A stretch of DNA of 64,000 nt, taken from NCBI GenBank assembly GCA_014529385.2, contig CM043968.1:29201013-29265012 (forward strand), read 5' to 3'. This document shows, in pieces, positions 44,601-55,998 of the stretch (the first letter of the stretch is position 1; every line of letters starts with the position of its first letter). The DNA comes from Adiantum capillus-veneris. Taxonomy: Eukaryota; Streptophyta; Polypodiopsida; Polypodiales; Pteridaceae. Below the pieces are notes generated by a model. The model did no database searches. It was given only the letters and a program-made list of their open reading frames with translations, and had not been told where the DNA came from. The position numbers and the translations under genes are program-made.

Positions 44601-45090
44601 GTTTCTGGCACTCATAAGCTCTCATAGGGTGAAAAAGGCAGTTGCTTGCAGCTCAAGCAGACCCCAGGCTCAAGATGGCGCCCTCTGCTACTAAAATTGG
44701 CTTGGGCAGGTTCATCACAGACCCACATAGCCCCCCTAGCTTTTAGAATCGATTTCTGCTATTTTTTCTGACTTTTAATGATTAAACTTGGAAATATCTG
44801 CAATTTCTAGAACTTTAGGATAAAAGTCTTTAGCAGTAATAATTACTAAAATCATTCAATTTTACTTAACTAATTAGATTCATAGTGTAACCTTTCAGAG
44901 CCCGTAACTTTTCCAGATTTTATCGGAATTCGGTTTTGAAAAATTCTAACCCTAGTAAAGCTCTGGTTACGGTTCCAAAAATACCAATATTTGCCATGGT
45001 TGGATCATTCTACAGTGTTTTCTTAACAACCAAATTAATTTGATCAGGCTTTGTATAATTTCTAAGGTTTGAAAAATTGGAAACCTTACA

Positions 45091-45845
45091 ATGAAGATGG
45101 AAAGCTTCATGCATCACAAGCATAACATAAACTTGTAGAAAGCATTAACTATCCCAAGCCTCAGTCTTAAGGCCTCGAACACCTTCGAAGGTGGAGAGAG
45201 CTAGCGGGGAATGAGGATAGGGAAGAGGAAGAAGAAACATTTCATAGGAGCAAAACATAGTTCCTCACTTATCATTACTCTTCTTGCTAGCATACATAAT
45301 AGCATAGTAATGAAGATGGAGAAGATGGCAAGCTTAAGCATTGAAGCATGGCTCTTGGTTGGATTTGCATTCCATAGCCAAGAGTGTTGATGTATGCTCT
45401 CTCTTCTCACAAGCTTGGGGAAGGAGGTGGTGTTCCTCAACTTTCACCAAGTGAGAATGCCCTTGCCAATGAGTGTGTGTGTGGAGTATATCACCCTAGC
45501 GCCCCCCCTCCTTGCTTTGGGCGAGTGGTAGCTTTTCCACATGCTTCCATCTCATTGAACCCCTCTCCCCCTAGCCAATCACATGCAGTATGCAGTCAAG
45601 TACATGGGTAGTCCTTTGACAAGTGTACTCCTTACCCCTTAGAGAGAGAGAGAGAGAGGATATTTTGTTGGATGGAAGTAGAATCTCATTGGACCCCTCT
45701 TTAGCCCAACCAATAGCATTCAAGCACACCATGTGGTTAAGCTTAGTGAGAGTCTGACATATGTCCCATGTGCCCTTTTAGAAAAGGGGTGCCCCTTGAG
45801 TGAGTGGAAGGTTAGGTCAAATATTCTCTTAATTTTGGGACTTTT
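45091..45845 (-). repeat. H2 5' LTR, middle fragment
   Basis: Continues the LTR from the E4 target site to the copia B target site (ctttt, 45841-45845). It contains a short (GA)n run at 45641-45659. Confidence 0.88.
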
Positions 45846-46036
45846 TGTTGGGGTATAAAGCCCATGTGGTCGCCCAGGTAAGTGGGCGGGCCGCCAGGTA
45901 TGTACACATATTCTATTGTAAAAACCTAATAAGAACTCACTATGCTCTACACATTACAGTAGAGCGAGTTCACCATATCGTCGTGCTCTTCTTCTCGCAC
46001 TCTCTCTCGTGTCGCACTTCCGCTCGTACTCCTTCA
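45846..46036 (+). repeat. Copia B 5' LTR
   Basis: 191 bp, TG...CA, followed by one base and the tRNA-iMet primer site TGGTATCAGAGC. Confidence 0.95.
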
Positions 46037-47094
46037 ACTGGTATCAGAGCTCAGATCGAGGCTCGGGGCAACACTGCAGGAGGCTAGAGTCACCAACTCA
46101 GATTGGAGTGAAATTCGACAGGCGAAGACACGGCCCCAAATCTCGTGGGGGTCATCTCGGCCACCATTCGGCTTCGACAAAGGTCTACGCAGGCCATTTT
46201 CGACTACGTGGTCTCGACGAGTGCAGATCCGACTCTGCAAATTTGGGGTTTTCAGCCTACGACTACAGGTGCTGAGGATATCGACACTCCCAGAGTGTTG
46301 ATTTGTGGCTGTCTACACATCGAAGGACGGCTCACAGTTCTTGGAGGCGTGTCACATACGACACGGGCGCATCTACACACACACTGTAGGCGACATCCAC
46401 TAGTTCATCAGGTAGCTTGTGTTTGCTGCTTGATATTCCAGATTTCATTCTGACATTGCAGGTACTTCCACATGGGATGTATTGTCAGAGATGATGTATG
46501 TCTGTTGAGGGTTTGCTGGCTGTGAGTCACGCAGCAAACAACCGCCGCAGCGATTACAGCATACAGTGGAAAATTTGTGGATGTATGACTTTGTGGGAAG
46601 TCTATGTACTGTCAGATTTACTGCAGCCTTTGTTGAGGGTCGAGTGAGGTTTTATTGAGCTGGGGGATTCTCGAATGTTGAGATCCTTTCGGTGATACAG
46701 GTCTTGGAGCGATCCCTCGAGCACCCTTAGATAGGCAGCTAGGATGTATTGACTGTGAGTTAGACAGTTGGGATTGCATCTTTGCTTTACTGCCGTTGAG
46801 GCATTGTCGCAATCTATGCTTACAGGACAGTGACAAGACAGTCAGAGACAGTACAGGTGCAGGACAGGTTTACCCGCAACTTACAGTGTCAGAGAGCCAA
46901 TGTGTTTTTGAGCTGTTTTTGGTCTGTTTTTGAGTACACCAGAACCATTTTACAAAGGAGACTCTGCCAAAATTTATGCAGAATCTGAAGCTTTCTTGGT
47001 TCATTTGACAGGTTGATATTGGTTCAGAGGTCAGTTTACAGGGGAAACTCTGCCGAATTTTTCCCAGGAAAGTAAACTACTGTGAAGCGTAGCT
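46037..47094 (+). other. Copia B 5' leader with upstream ORF
   Basis: About 1.06 kb between LTR and gag start. An open frame at 46145-46453 (102 codons, extended relative to copia A) shares TLQIWGF.PTTTGAEDIDTP and LHIEGRLTVLGGVSHTTRAH with copia A. No domain is recognised. It could be packaging or translation-control sequence rather than a protein. Confidence 0.65.
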
Positions 47095-48414
47095 ATGGCT
47101 GGATCACAGGACACTACTCTTTACAATATCAAGAAGCTGGATGGAACCAATTTCCCATTGTGGAAGAAGCAGATTTGGCACATGTTGGTACAAAAGAAGC
47201 AGATAAAACCTATAAAGCTCAAGGGGATAAAACCAGAAGATATGGACGAAGATGAATGGAGCGAAATGGATGAATTGTCACTTTCTACCATTATGCTGAC
47301 TTTGGCAGAAAGCGTTTACTTCAATGTAGCAGACGAGATGTCGGCTTATCAAGCATGGTTAAAGCTGAGTGATCTTTATGAGAAACAGAGTGCAGCTTCA
47401 CAGGTATACTAGCTTAAGAAGCTTGTTGACTTGAAGATGAAAGAAGGGACACCTATGTCCAATCATCTGAATGAATTCAACACAATCTATAGTCAGTTGT
47501 CAGCTCAAGGTGTCAAGTTTGATGAACCTGTTAGAGCTATGTTCCTGTTGATCACATTGCCGGAAAGTTGGGACACTTTTCGCACAGCTTTGAGTAATTC
47601 TGCACCTCCAAATGGTTTGAACATAGCAGGTGTAGAAGGAAGTCTGCTTACTGAAGAAACCAATAGAAAGACAATGGACAAAGGCAAAGGAACAGCCTTA
47701 GTTGTCAGGGGAAGGACCAAAGAAAAGTACAAAGGTGGAAAGAGGAATCAGTCTCGTAGCAAGTCCCGCAGTGCTAAAGGCAAGAGTGACATAGAATGCT
47801 ACCATTGTGGCAAGAAGGGTCACATGAAAAGAAACTACAGAGAATGGAAAGCAGAAAAAGGCAAAGAGAAATCTGAAGACCATGGTGAGAAGAACAAGTC
47901 CTCAGTGAAGATTCAAGAAATAAATGTGACAAACACTGTTGCAGAGGATGGCAGTCTAGTGTCAGGAGACATCTACTTCTTGAAGAATACAAAGGACTCA
48001 GCTCTTCTTACAGCATCTGATGGAAATGCACTGAGTGACTGGATTATAGACTCAGGGGCATCACTTCATGTGTCTCCAAACAAGGAGTGGTTTACCTCTT
48101 ATGTGACCACTAAAGATCATGTTTGGCTAGGCAATGGGCAGACATGTGAGATCTTAGGTGTTGGAGATGTTCAATTGAAGTTTCAGAATGGCTCTTCTTT
48201 CACGCTGAAGAATGTGAGACATGTTCCCGCAATTACAAAGAGCTTGATTAGCACAGGTTTACTTGATGATGCTGGCTACGTCACCACTTTTGGACAGAAC
48301 ATGTGGAAGATATCCAAGGGTTCTATGACAGTAGCACATGGAGTAAATTCTGGAGGACTTTACATGATTTATGTATCAAATGTCTCTAAAAATGTAATCA
48401 ATGTAACCGAGTAG
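47095..48414 (+). pseudogene. Copia B gag and protease
   Basis: Starts MAGSQDTTLYNIKKLDGTNF. Stop TAG at 47410-47412 replaces TGG (Trp in copia A); the frame then continues. The zinc knuckle reads CYHCGKKGHMKRNY, where two G-to-A changes destroyed the last Cys present in copia A. The protease motif WIIDSGASLHVSPNKEW is intact. The frame ends at TAG 48412-48414, where copia A has CAG. Confidence 0.92.
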
Positions 48415-49009
48415 CCGAACGTTTCTTTGTGGCATAACCGGTTAGGACATATGTCCAAGAAGGGAATGGAAATCTTGTCTCGTTCTGGTTATTTGCCTGG
48501 CTTTTCATTTAATGATTTTGAATTCTGTGAACATTGTCTGTATGGTACGCAAACACAGCAGCCACATAAGCATAGAAGCAACACAGTTGGCACTTGTTCA
48601 TAGTGATTTGTGTGGACCTATGCTTAACCTATCTCTAGGGGGAGCTTCTTACTTTATGACATTTATAGATGATTACTCGAGGAAAGTATGGGTTTACTTT
48701 CTCAAGCACAAGGATGAAGCGTTTAGTGTTTTCAAAACGTTTGTGACACTTGTGGAGAATCAGAGTGGCAAGAAGCTTAAATGCTTACGCACTGACAATG
48801 GTGGAGAGTATGTTTCAAAGGCCTTTCAGGACTTTTGTGAGTCAAAAGGTATAAAACGTGAACTTACTGCTCCTTACAATCCTCCTCAAAATGGTGTTGC
48901 TGAGAGGATGAATAGGACCATTCAAGAGAAGGTCAGAAGTATGTTGTCTAATGCACAGCTTCCAAATGGGTTTGGGCTAAAGCTGTATCAACAGTTGTTC
49001 ATCTTGTAA
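48415..49009 (+). pseudogene. Copia B integrase zinc domain and catalytic core
   Basis: The HHCC domain text follows the TAG at 48412 (LWHNRLGHMSKKG, FCEHCLYG). The core frame 48512-49009 has LALVHSDLCGPM, RTDNGGEY and NPPQNGVAERMN (full DDE triad). The frame change between zinc domain and core is at the same position as in copia A. One base lost near 48970 (relative to copia A) ends the frame. Confidence 0.9.
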
Positions 49010-49945
49010 ATAGATCTCCTAGCAAGGTTTTGCAGAAGGATTCAGTGCCAGAGATGGTATCGTCAGGCAAAATGCCCTCATACAAGCATCTCAGAGTCTT
49101 TGGCTATGAGACATATACTCACGTTCCAAAGGAATTTAGGAACAAACTTGAGCCAAAGAGTAGAAAGTGCATCTTTCTAGGCTATGGTAATTCTGGTGAG
49201 ATGGGGTACAGACTTTGGGATCCCGAATCCAGAAAGGTTGTCCGCAGCAATGATGTTCACTTTAACGAATCCAAATATCATTCTAAACCAGAAAGGGTTG
49301 AGGAGATTAGAAGAGTTTTCTTCCAAGAAGTGGACCTGCACGTGCAAGACAAAATGTCAGGGCTCAAGAGGAGCAAGGACAGGATAGAGTGGAACCACAG
49401 GTTGTGGCTGAGCCTGAGCCACCTATTGTGCGTAGATCTGGACGTGTCACGCGACCTCCTGATAGGTTTGTTCCATCTATGAATTATGTCATGTTGACTG
49501 ATTGCAATGAGCCTTCATGTTACAAGGAAGCAGTGCAAATGAAGGACTCCGGGAATTGGCAATTGGCCATGCAGTCAGAGATGACAGCTCTGCATAAAAA
49601 CAAGACATGGAAGCTAGTTAAATTACCACAGGGCAAAAGGCTCTACCTTGTAAATGGGTTTACAGGTATAAGATCACCGCTCATGATAGTCAGCCAAAGT
49701 ACAAAGCAAGGCTTGTTGCCAAGGGATTTAAGCAAGAACAAGGCATTGACTTTGATGAAGTCTTCTCTCCGGTGGTCAAGATGACTACATTGAGATGCTT
49801 TCTTGCATTGGTTGCCATATTAGATTTGGTGTTGCACCAAATGGATGTCAAGACAACGTTCTTGCATGGTGATTTAGATGTGGAAATTTACATGCAGTAG
49901 CCAGAAGGGTTTGTTGAGAAAGGCAAGGAAGATTGGGTATGCCAG
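49010..49945 (+). pseudogene. Copia B integrase C-terminus and RT N-terminal half
   Basis: Frames 49030-49482 and 49389-49784 carry KCIFLGYGNSGEMGYRL, RPPDRFVPSMNYVMLTDCNE and WKLVKLPQGKR. Frameshifts lie near 49330 and 49632. The motif A stretch (HQMDVKTTFLHGDL) is at about 49838-49880, followed by TAG 49898-49900 where copia A reads CAG (Gln in YMQQPEGF). Confidence 0.88.
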
Positions 49946-51061
49946 TTGTTAAAGAGTCTTTATGGCTTAAAACAATCACCGAGGGCATGGTACCATAAAT
50001 TCCACAAGTTTATGCTTTCTCAAGGCTACAAACGTAGTGAGTTCGATCACTGTCTATATACAAAGAAGGCTAAGGATGGTAGTTGGCTGATCCTTATTTT
50101 GTATGTGGATGACATGTTGATTGCTGGCAAGCACTTGGAAGAAATTTCAGCTTTGAAGTCAAAGATGGCAAAATCGTTTGACATGAAAGACATGGGTGAG
50201 GCAAGTCATATCCTTGGTATGCGCATTGAGAGAGACAGATCAAAGAAGTTGATTTGGTTATCTCAAACAGAGTATATTGACAAGGTTTTGCAACGTTTCA
50301 ATATGGAGAAGGGAAAGGCACTGAGTGTTCCATTGCCACCATATGTGAAACTTAGCAAACAAGATTGTCCCGTGTCTGAGGAAGAACAGGCTGAAATGGA
50401 TAAGATTCCATATGCGTCTGCAGTGGGTAGTTTGATGTATGCAATGATTGCTACTCGCCCAGACATTGCATTTGCAGTGGGAGTAGTAAGTCGATACATG
50501 TCAAACCCAGGCAAGAAACATTGGGGGGCAGTGAAAGGAATATTGAGATACCTGAAAGCTACAAAGAGTATGCGTATATGCTATGGGAGTCAGGAGCTAA
50601 GTGTAAAGGGTTTTACAGACTCAGATTATGCAGGTGACTTAGACAACCGAAGGTCTACGTCAAGGTATGTCTTTACATTGGCTGGTGGAGCAGTATCATG
50701 GCGTTCTAGATTACAAGATTGTGTTACTCAGTCTACTACAGAGGCTGAATATGTTGCAGCATCAGAGGCATGCAAAGAATCAATTTGGCTTAATGGACTA
50801 GTAATAGATTTGGGAATCAAAGAAGAGATGCCTGTGTTATATTGTGATAGTCAAAGTGCTATACAATTGGCTCGCAATCCAATTTATCACTCAAAGACAA
50901 AGCATGTGGATGTGAAGTATCATTTCATCAGGGTAATGCTCGAGGATAAGCAACTTCAGCTTGTCAAAGTTCACACCACAGAAAATCCTGCTGATCTACT
51001 TACAAAAGGACTTCCCTCAAAGAGCTTTGCGCATTTTCGCAAGCAATTAGGTGTAGGGTAG
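49946..51061 (+). pseudogene. Copia B RT C-terminal half and complete RNase H (371-codon frame)
   Basis: Residues 1-15 are LKSLYGLKQSPRAWY. The YVDD motif (ILYVDDMLIAGK) follows, then the RT thumb (PYASAVGSLMYAMIATRPDI). RNase H runs with GFTDSDYAGDLDNRRSTSRY, STTEAEYVAASEACKE and PVLYCDSQSAIQLARNP, ending at HTTENPADLLTKGLP and a natural stop. RNase H is intact here, unlike in copia A. Confidence 0.93.
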
Positions 51062-51150
51062 TACATCACTTCTCTACATCTCTTGTATATTAGCTTGTAT
51101 AGTAGCTTCTCTCACACTTAAAGTACCACATTGGACTTTAAGTGGGAGGT

Positions 51151-51342
51151 TGTTGGGGTATAAAGCCCAATGTGGTCGCCCAGGTAAGTGCGCGGGTCGC
51201 CAGGTATGTACACATATTCTTTTGTAAAAACCTAATAAGAACTCACTGTGCTCTACACATTACAGTAGAGCGAGTTCACCATATCGTCGTGCTCTTCTTC
51301 TCGCACTCTCTCTCGTGTCGCACTTCCGCTCGTACTCCTTCA
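51151..51342 (+). repeat. Copia B 3' LTR
   Basis: 192 bp, preceded by the polypurine tract and followed by the target duplication ctttt. Confidence 0.95.
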
Positions 51343-52076
51343 CTTTTATGCATAGGAAGCTTCTCAAGCAACTTCCTCATTAAGTGTGTAGGGTCTCTTT
51401 TTGACTCAAGCATCTTTCACCCCATGTATAGGAAGCTTCTCAAGAAACTTCTTCATTAAGTGTGTAGGGTCTCTTTTTGACTCAAGCATCTTACTCCCCA
51501 TGCATAGGAAGCTTCTCAAGCAACTTCCTCATTACGTGTGTAGGGTCTCTTTTTGACTCAAGCATCTTACCCCCTATGCATAAGAAGCTTCTCAAGCAAC
51601 TTCCTCATTAAGTGTGACAAGTACCTCAAGTACCTTAGTCATCAAGCATGACAAGCACCTTAGATGGAGTTCCCACCTCAAGCTCAACCCTAGCTTGCCT
51701 AAGGTCAAAGGCAAATTTAGGTCAGATTCCCACCTCAAGCACAACCCTAGCTTGCTTAAGATCAAAGACAAGTTTAGGTCAGGTTCCCACCTCAAGCTCA
51801 GCTGTAGCTTGCTTAAGGTCAAAGGACTTTTAACATTAACCATTGGAGGTCTTTAATGAAGCTAACCCTAAGGTCTTTTAAGCTCCACTAGTTAACCTTG
51901 CTCTTTGACAGACCATCTCTCATTTGGACCCCTTTACCATTGGTCCCATGTTGAGATAGATCCGTAAGCACATGTCTATATTCTAACCCTTGTCCCCGTT
52001 TATTATCCCACATTAAATGATCAGTTTAATATGAGAAAATCATTTGGGTTGGTTAGATATTATATATTTAATGACA
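51343..52076 (-). repeat. H2 5' LTR, outer fragment with 76-bp tandem units
   Basis: 76-bp units start at 51387, 51463 and 51539, followed by ~60-bp 'ttcccacctcaagc' units. The LTR ends AATGACA at 52076. It aligns with 28075-28763. Confidence 0.87.
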
Positions 52077-52724
52077 AGTCCTCTCCCTCTCTCTCTCTCT
52101 CTCTTTTATTATTTAATTGTATCATTGAACGAGTGTCCTCTTTTTCCTCTTTGAGAGAAAGAGCTTAATTATTGTTTTAAATGCACTTAAATTCTCATTA
52201 GACTCCTTTAAAGCCTATCCAATAGGATTCAAGCACATCATGAGGGCAAAATAGGGAGGGTCTTGACATGTGTCTTTTATGCTTCTTAAGAGATCATGTT
52301 TGAATTGAGCACTTCAAGCACCTTAGTCATTTAAGCATGGCAATCTTTTATGCTTATTGAGAGATCATGTTTTAATTGAACATTTCAAGCACCTTAGTCA
52401 TTTAAGCATACAAATACCTCAAGCTTGGGCAAGTTCCCCACAAACACGTTCAACACCTTAGTCAGCAAGCACGACAAGCACCTCAAGCTTGGGTAGGGTT
52501 CCCACCTCAAGGTCAGTCCCAACTTGCTTAAGGTCCTAGGTCTAAGGACTTTTAATACTAACCTTTGGAGGTCTTTAATGAAGCTAACCATAAAGTCTTC
52601 TAAGCTCCATTATATGCACATGTCTATAGTCTACCTCTTGTTCCCATTCATCTTCCCCATAATACATGATCAATCCAATATGATAAATTCTTTTTGGAAT
52701 AGGTAGATATTAGATTTTATGACA
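52077..52724 (-). repeat. Older LTR fragment of the same superfamily, flanking H2
   Basis: Starts in a CT-rich tract (52081-52105) and then shows diverged versions of the H2/N1 LTR phrases: 'aagcaccttagtcat', 'cacctcaagcttgggtagg', 'ggaggtctttaatgaagctaac', ending ATTTTATGACA at 52724. Divergence is clearly higher than between N1 and H2, so it is an older insertion into or beside which H2 landed. Confidence 0.7.
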
Positions 52725-53350
52725 TCATTTTAAAGAAAAGACAAAATCGTCAGATTCATCCATGATGTTTGATCAATATGGAGGTACATGGTGTATTGGT
52801 GGCTGGCAATATCAAAACCTTAAAGTGCTTAAAACTTTGAAGTCCTTCACTTTGGGTGTGGTGGTTAACCCTACATCACGTCAACCCATTGCTTAAATAA
52901 ATGATAGCTACAGCTACAATGTTTCTAGCCACGAGAATGCAAGGTATGTAGAAAACTAAAAACTGGAACAAATACATTGGAATTCTACACCCTAAACAAT
53001 TACACGGCGATATTCGCAGAGACAAGATCTAAGGGCTCCCAAATTTCCTTTTCTAGAAAAAGAGATTTGTCAAAGGGTCTAATCAAGAGAATCGGGTATT
53101 GAAGACTACTAGCTACACCACACTCATTTTACAAAAATAGAAGTGAAGCAATGCCACTAAGATGAAAGGCTCTATCTCTAACAATTTATTTATAATCCAA
53201 TTGTCTATGTCTAGAAAAAAGATGTTAAGCCAACTATGTAGCTTAGCACATCACTTGTATGAAAAAAAATCTCTTTAACAATATCATGCAAGGATGTGAT
53301 TGAAAAGGAAGGGACTCGTGAACACCATAAGTGAAGCATATGTATTAGTG
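52725..53350. other. Unassigned stretch, possibly decayed retrotransposon internal DNA
   Basis: The first ~40 bases faintly resemble the H2 region next to its LTR. The rest has no readable domain or repeat. Nothing more can be supported. Confidence 0.3.
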
Positions 53351-54420
53351 CTTAATTAGCTCTATGGAATTAAGAGTGTGTCAAAGAGGTCACATCATTT
53401 TCTTCAAATGGTGAAAATGGTATCAAAAGCCTGATACATACATGCAGTCTCATGGTTATAAGAGAAATCAAGAGGATCAATGTTTACATGAGAAAATGTA
53501 GTGATGGTTCATTGCTTTGTATGTCGATGACATGCTCATTTATGGGAAATCCATTCACGAGATTGCCAATTTGAAGCCAATGTTGAGTCAGAACTTTGTT
53601 ATGAAGGATTTGGGAGAAGCTAGTCACTTCCTTGGTATGCACATTAAATATGATGAGACTAGAAATATTGTTATGTTGTCTTAGGAAGCATACATTTAGA
53701 AGGTTTGTAGGGGGAGAAGGCATTGAGTACCCCATTGTCGGCATATGTGAAACTTAGCAAAGAACATTCTCCTACGTTCGATGCTAGATGGCAAACGTTC
53801 CATATTCCTTAGCGGTTGGAAATATTATGTACGCAAGGGTTGCAACAAGGCTGGATATTGAATTTGCAATGGGAGTGGTGAGTTGTTGTATGGAAAATCC
53901 TTGTAGGAAACATTGGAAAGTAGTAAAGTACTTATTCAAATACTTGAAAGGTACATCAAGAAAATGCTTATGCTTCATGAATAGTGATGCATTTATTGTT
54001 GGATACATGGATACATATTATGCAGGGAATGTAGACAAAAGGAGGTCTACACCTTGCTATGTATGAACATATATGTTGGAGGAGCTATTGCTTTGAATTC
54101 ATGTCTTCAAGATTGCATGTTCTCTTCCACTACAAAGTCCAAGCATGTAGCAGCATCAAATGCCAACAAAGAAGTAGTATGGCTGACACATTTAGTGGGA
54201 GATTTGAACATCACAGATCAACCCCCAATGCTACATTGTGATGAAGTGTCATTGCTTTGGCAAAGAATCCCGTGTTTCATATGCTACATTGCATTTGAGA
54301 TGTCTTAACAGAAAAGAAAATTGAAATAGTAAAAGTTCATACCAATGAAAACCTTGCAAATGCTCTTACAAAGCGTTTAACATCATAGTGGATTACACAT
54401 TGCATTGACTTGATGGGTGT
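53351..54420 (+). pseudogene. Old copia pol remnant (RT and RNase H)
   Basis: Pieces in several frames read SLYGIK, YMQSHGYKRNQEDQCL, then LYVDDMLIYGKSIHEIANLK (YVDD intact), MKDLGEASHFLGMHI and AYVKLSKE. Frame 53788-54066 adds YSLAVGNIMYARVATRLDI. Frame 54054-54308 carries the RNase H part (CFSSTTKSKHVAASNANKE-like). Many stops and indels. The wording parallels copia A/B but is strongly diverged, so it is an ancient relative. Confidence 0.82.
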
Positions 54421-54720
54421 AGGGTGAAGCCACTGACATGTTTCACAATTGTACATGTTTTGTACATACTACTTGTTTTTTATTGCTTAGGGACACATTG
54501 ACCTTTAGGTGGGAGGTTTTTGGAATAAAGGCCATTATGGCTAAGTAGTTGGACATGGTCGACCACCTATCACCTTACTAACACCCATCACGAACACATT
54601 CTTCAATACCTTGTGGATAATAGAAAATAAGGATCTCCACGACTACTGTGCTTGTGCTCCACTAGATCTCTATGTACTCCTCTCTCTTTCTCTCTCCCCA
54701 CACAATCGATCACTTCATTG
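54421..54720 (+). repeat. 3' end of old copia element: polypurine tract and LTR remnant
   Basis: 'cctttaggtgggaggt' at about 54503-54518 corresponds to 'ctttaagtgggaggt' before the copia B 3' LTR. It is followed by TTTTGGAATAAAGGCC, matching TGTTGGGGTATAAAGCCC. The right end of this LTR is not clear. Confidence 0.55.
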
Positions 54721-55826
54721 ACTATAGTTTATGATGCATGTCTATGTTTGATTATGACCAACATTTATTTGATTTCATTTGGTAAAACATGTGTATGGAC
54801 AAATGTCTATGCATGTCTACGTTTGATTATGGTGAATACTTTGAAGTGATAGAGGAGGCTACTGACGTGGGATTTGCAGAGCTTAACATGTGTTTACCTT
54901 CTACCTTAGTCAAATCAACAATCTACAAACCAACTTGTTGTGTTTGAGGGGGACTTCCAACCATGCTATGATAACACTCTCTTTCCTTAGTAATTTGTAA
55001 CACCTAACAATAGCACAGTCAGACCAACCAAGACACCTTCTCAACAGTTCCAATTGACCACTCTTTGGCCTTGCTACAATTTAGCTTACATATCTACCTA
55101 TTTCAAGTGAAACATTTAAATGCCTTAAGTGCATATTCCTAGAGTCCATGGAAATGGAGGCAAAGAATGACTATTTCACAACCATCCAATCAAGACATTC
55201 TAAAGAAAAACAAGGAGGTTCAACATTTGTATCTCTAACGGGTGGACAATATGTCTAAGGTCCAAGTTAGACAAGGGAAAAGGCTGTTGCTATGTTGGCA
55301 ATGCTTGGGCGGTCAACCCAATGAGCTAGAAATATGGTGTCTGGCTACTTAGACATGTCTTCTATATGCGATTGTGAGTCCAAATCATGTAGTCCAATCA
55401 CATAGTAGAAACAACCATGGGTGCGAGAACATTGTAGCAGTGTTCATCCATGACCTAGCACTCCACATCCATAGGATACGTCGCTGTCGTCGTCTAATGT
55501 GATACTAAAATTTTATAGGAAGGTTTGGGGTTGGTAAAGATCAAGCAGGGATGGAGGGGCGTGACACGACGAAAAGGTGGCTACAACCTCAATTGTTTTG
55601 GCATTTGACTTTTGGTAGCTCATTATCTTGGCTAAGGCCAGCTTCACAATGTTCACCCATTCCATGTAGACAAAAAGAGAGATGTTTGGATGATGGCAAG
55701 TACATCATTGGTGCTTAGAGGGATTCCTCACATATAATGGATTAGAATATTCATGGGTGACAACCGTCTTATTATAGTGAAGCCCCAACTTGTGACCAAC
55801 AAGAGGGCATAAATTGCTCCTTAAGT
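54721..55826. other. Unassigned intergenic stretch
   Basis: No open frame above background, no LTR ends and no RNA gene. A short phrase 'gcatgtctatgtttgattatg' is repeated about 77 bp apart (54734 and 54811), probably a local duplication. Nothing else is supportable. Confidence 0.4.
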
Positions 55827-55838
55827 TTTTGGGATCTA

Positions 55839-55984
55839 GTTCAAAGGAGCTAGCTTGGTTGGTTGAGCACTCGACCATTGTGACTCGGGTCATGGGTTCG
55901 AGTGTGGCCAAGCGACACTGGTAAGCGCTCACAGACGTGTTTGTCGTTTTGCATGGGATTCGTGTGATCTGCCAAAAAAAAAAG
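55839..55984 (+). mobile_element. tRNA-derived SINE
   Basis: A pol III internal promoter is visible: box A-like TAGCTTGGTTGG (55851-55862) and box B-like GGGTTCGAGTG about 35 bases on. The element ends in an A-run (55974-55984). Imperfect target duplications flank it: ttttgggatcta (55827-55838) and ttttggggtcta (55987-55998), 11 of 12 identical. Length ~146 bp. I do not recognise the family. Confidence 0.75.
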
Positions 55985-55998
55985 ATTTTGGGGTCTAA

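Larger units (their letters stand above)
40909..45090 (-). mobile_element. E4: 4.2-kb solo LTR related to the G3 family, with tandem array
   Basis: Plus-strand ends are TGTGAGATCCCC and GGAAACCTTACA, flanked by atgaa (40904-40908, 45091-45095). In reverse complement the start TGTAAGGTTTCC resembles the G3 LTR start, and internal stretches (41250-41700) align loosely with the G3/solo LTR. A TATA-like box (44591-44600) and the LTR exon (42046-42207) lie in the same order as in G3. About 1.5 kb is a 152-bp tandem array, which explains the large size. There is no primer site, polypurine tract or gag, hence a solo LTR. Confidence 0.82.
45846..51342 (+). mobile_element. Copia B: complete Ty1/copia element
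   Basis: Ends TGTTGGGG and CTCCTTCA, flanked by ctttt (45841-45845, 51343-51347). LTRs are 45846-46036 and 51151-51342 (191 and 192 bp, about four substitutions and one indel). The primer site is at 46039-46050, and the polypurine tract TTTAAGTGGGAGG ends at 51150. It is the same family as copia A, nearly identical through gag and pol, in the opposite orientation. Three in-frame stops and at least four frameshifts inactivate it. Confidence 0.95.
22385..52076 (-). mobile_element. H2: Ty3/gypsy chromovirus-family element carrying four later insertions
   Basis: The left (3') LTR is 22385-22542 plus 28075-28763, truncated at its outer side. The internal region runs 28764-32845 and 40156-40596. 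The right (5') LTR is 40597-40908 plus 45091-45845 plus 51343-52076. Removing copia A, G3, E4 and copia B restores one LTR-internal-LTR element. The primer site at 40584-40595 matches tRNA-iMet with one mismatch. Domain order on the minus strand is gag, (protease missing), RT, RNase H, integrase, chromodomain. It is inserted next to an older related LTR fragment at 52077-52724. Confidence 0.85.

Noticed and set aside
54721-55826. A host gene between the old copia remnant and the SINE
   Set aside because: Only short frames with no motif or splice structure; nothing supports a gene.
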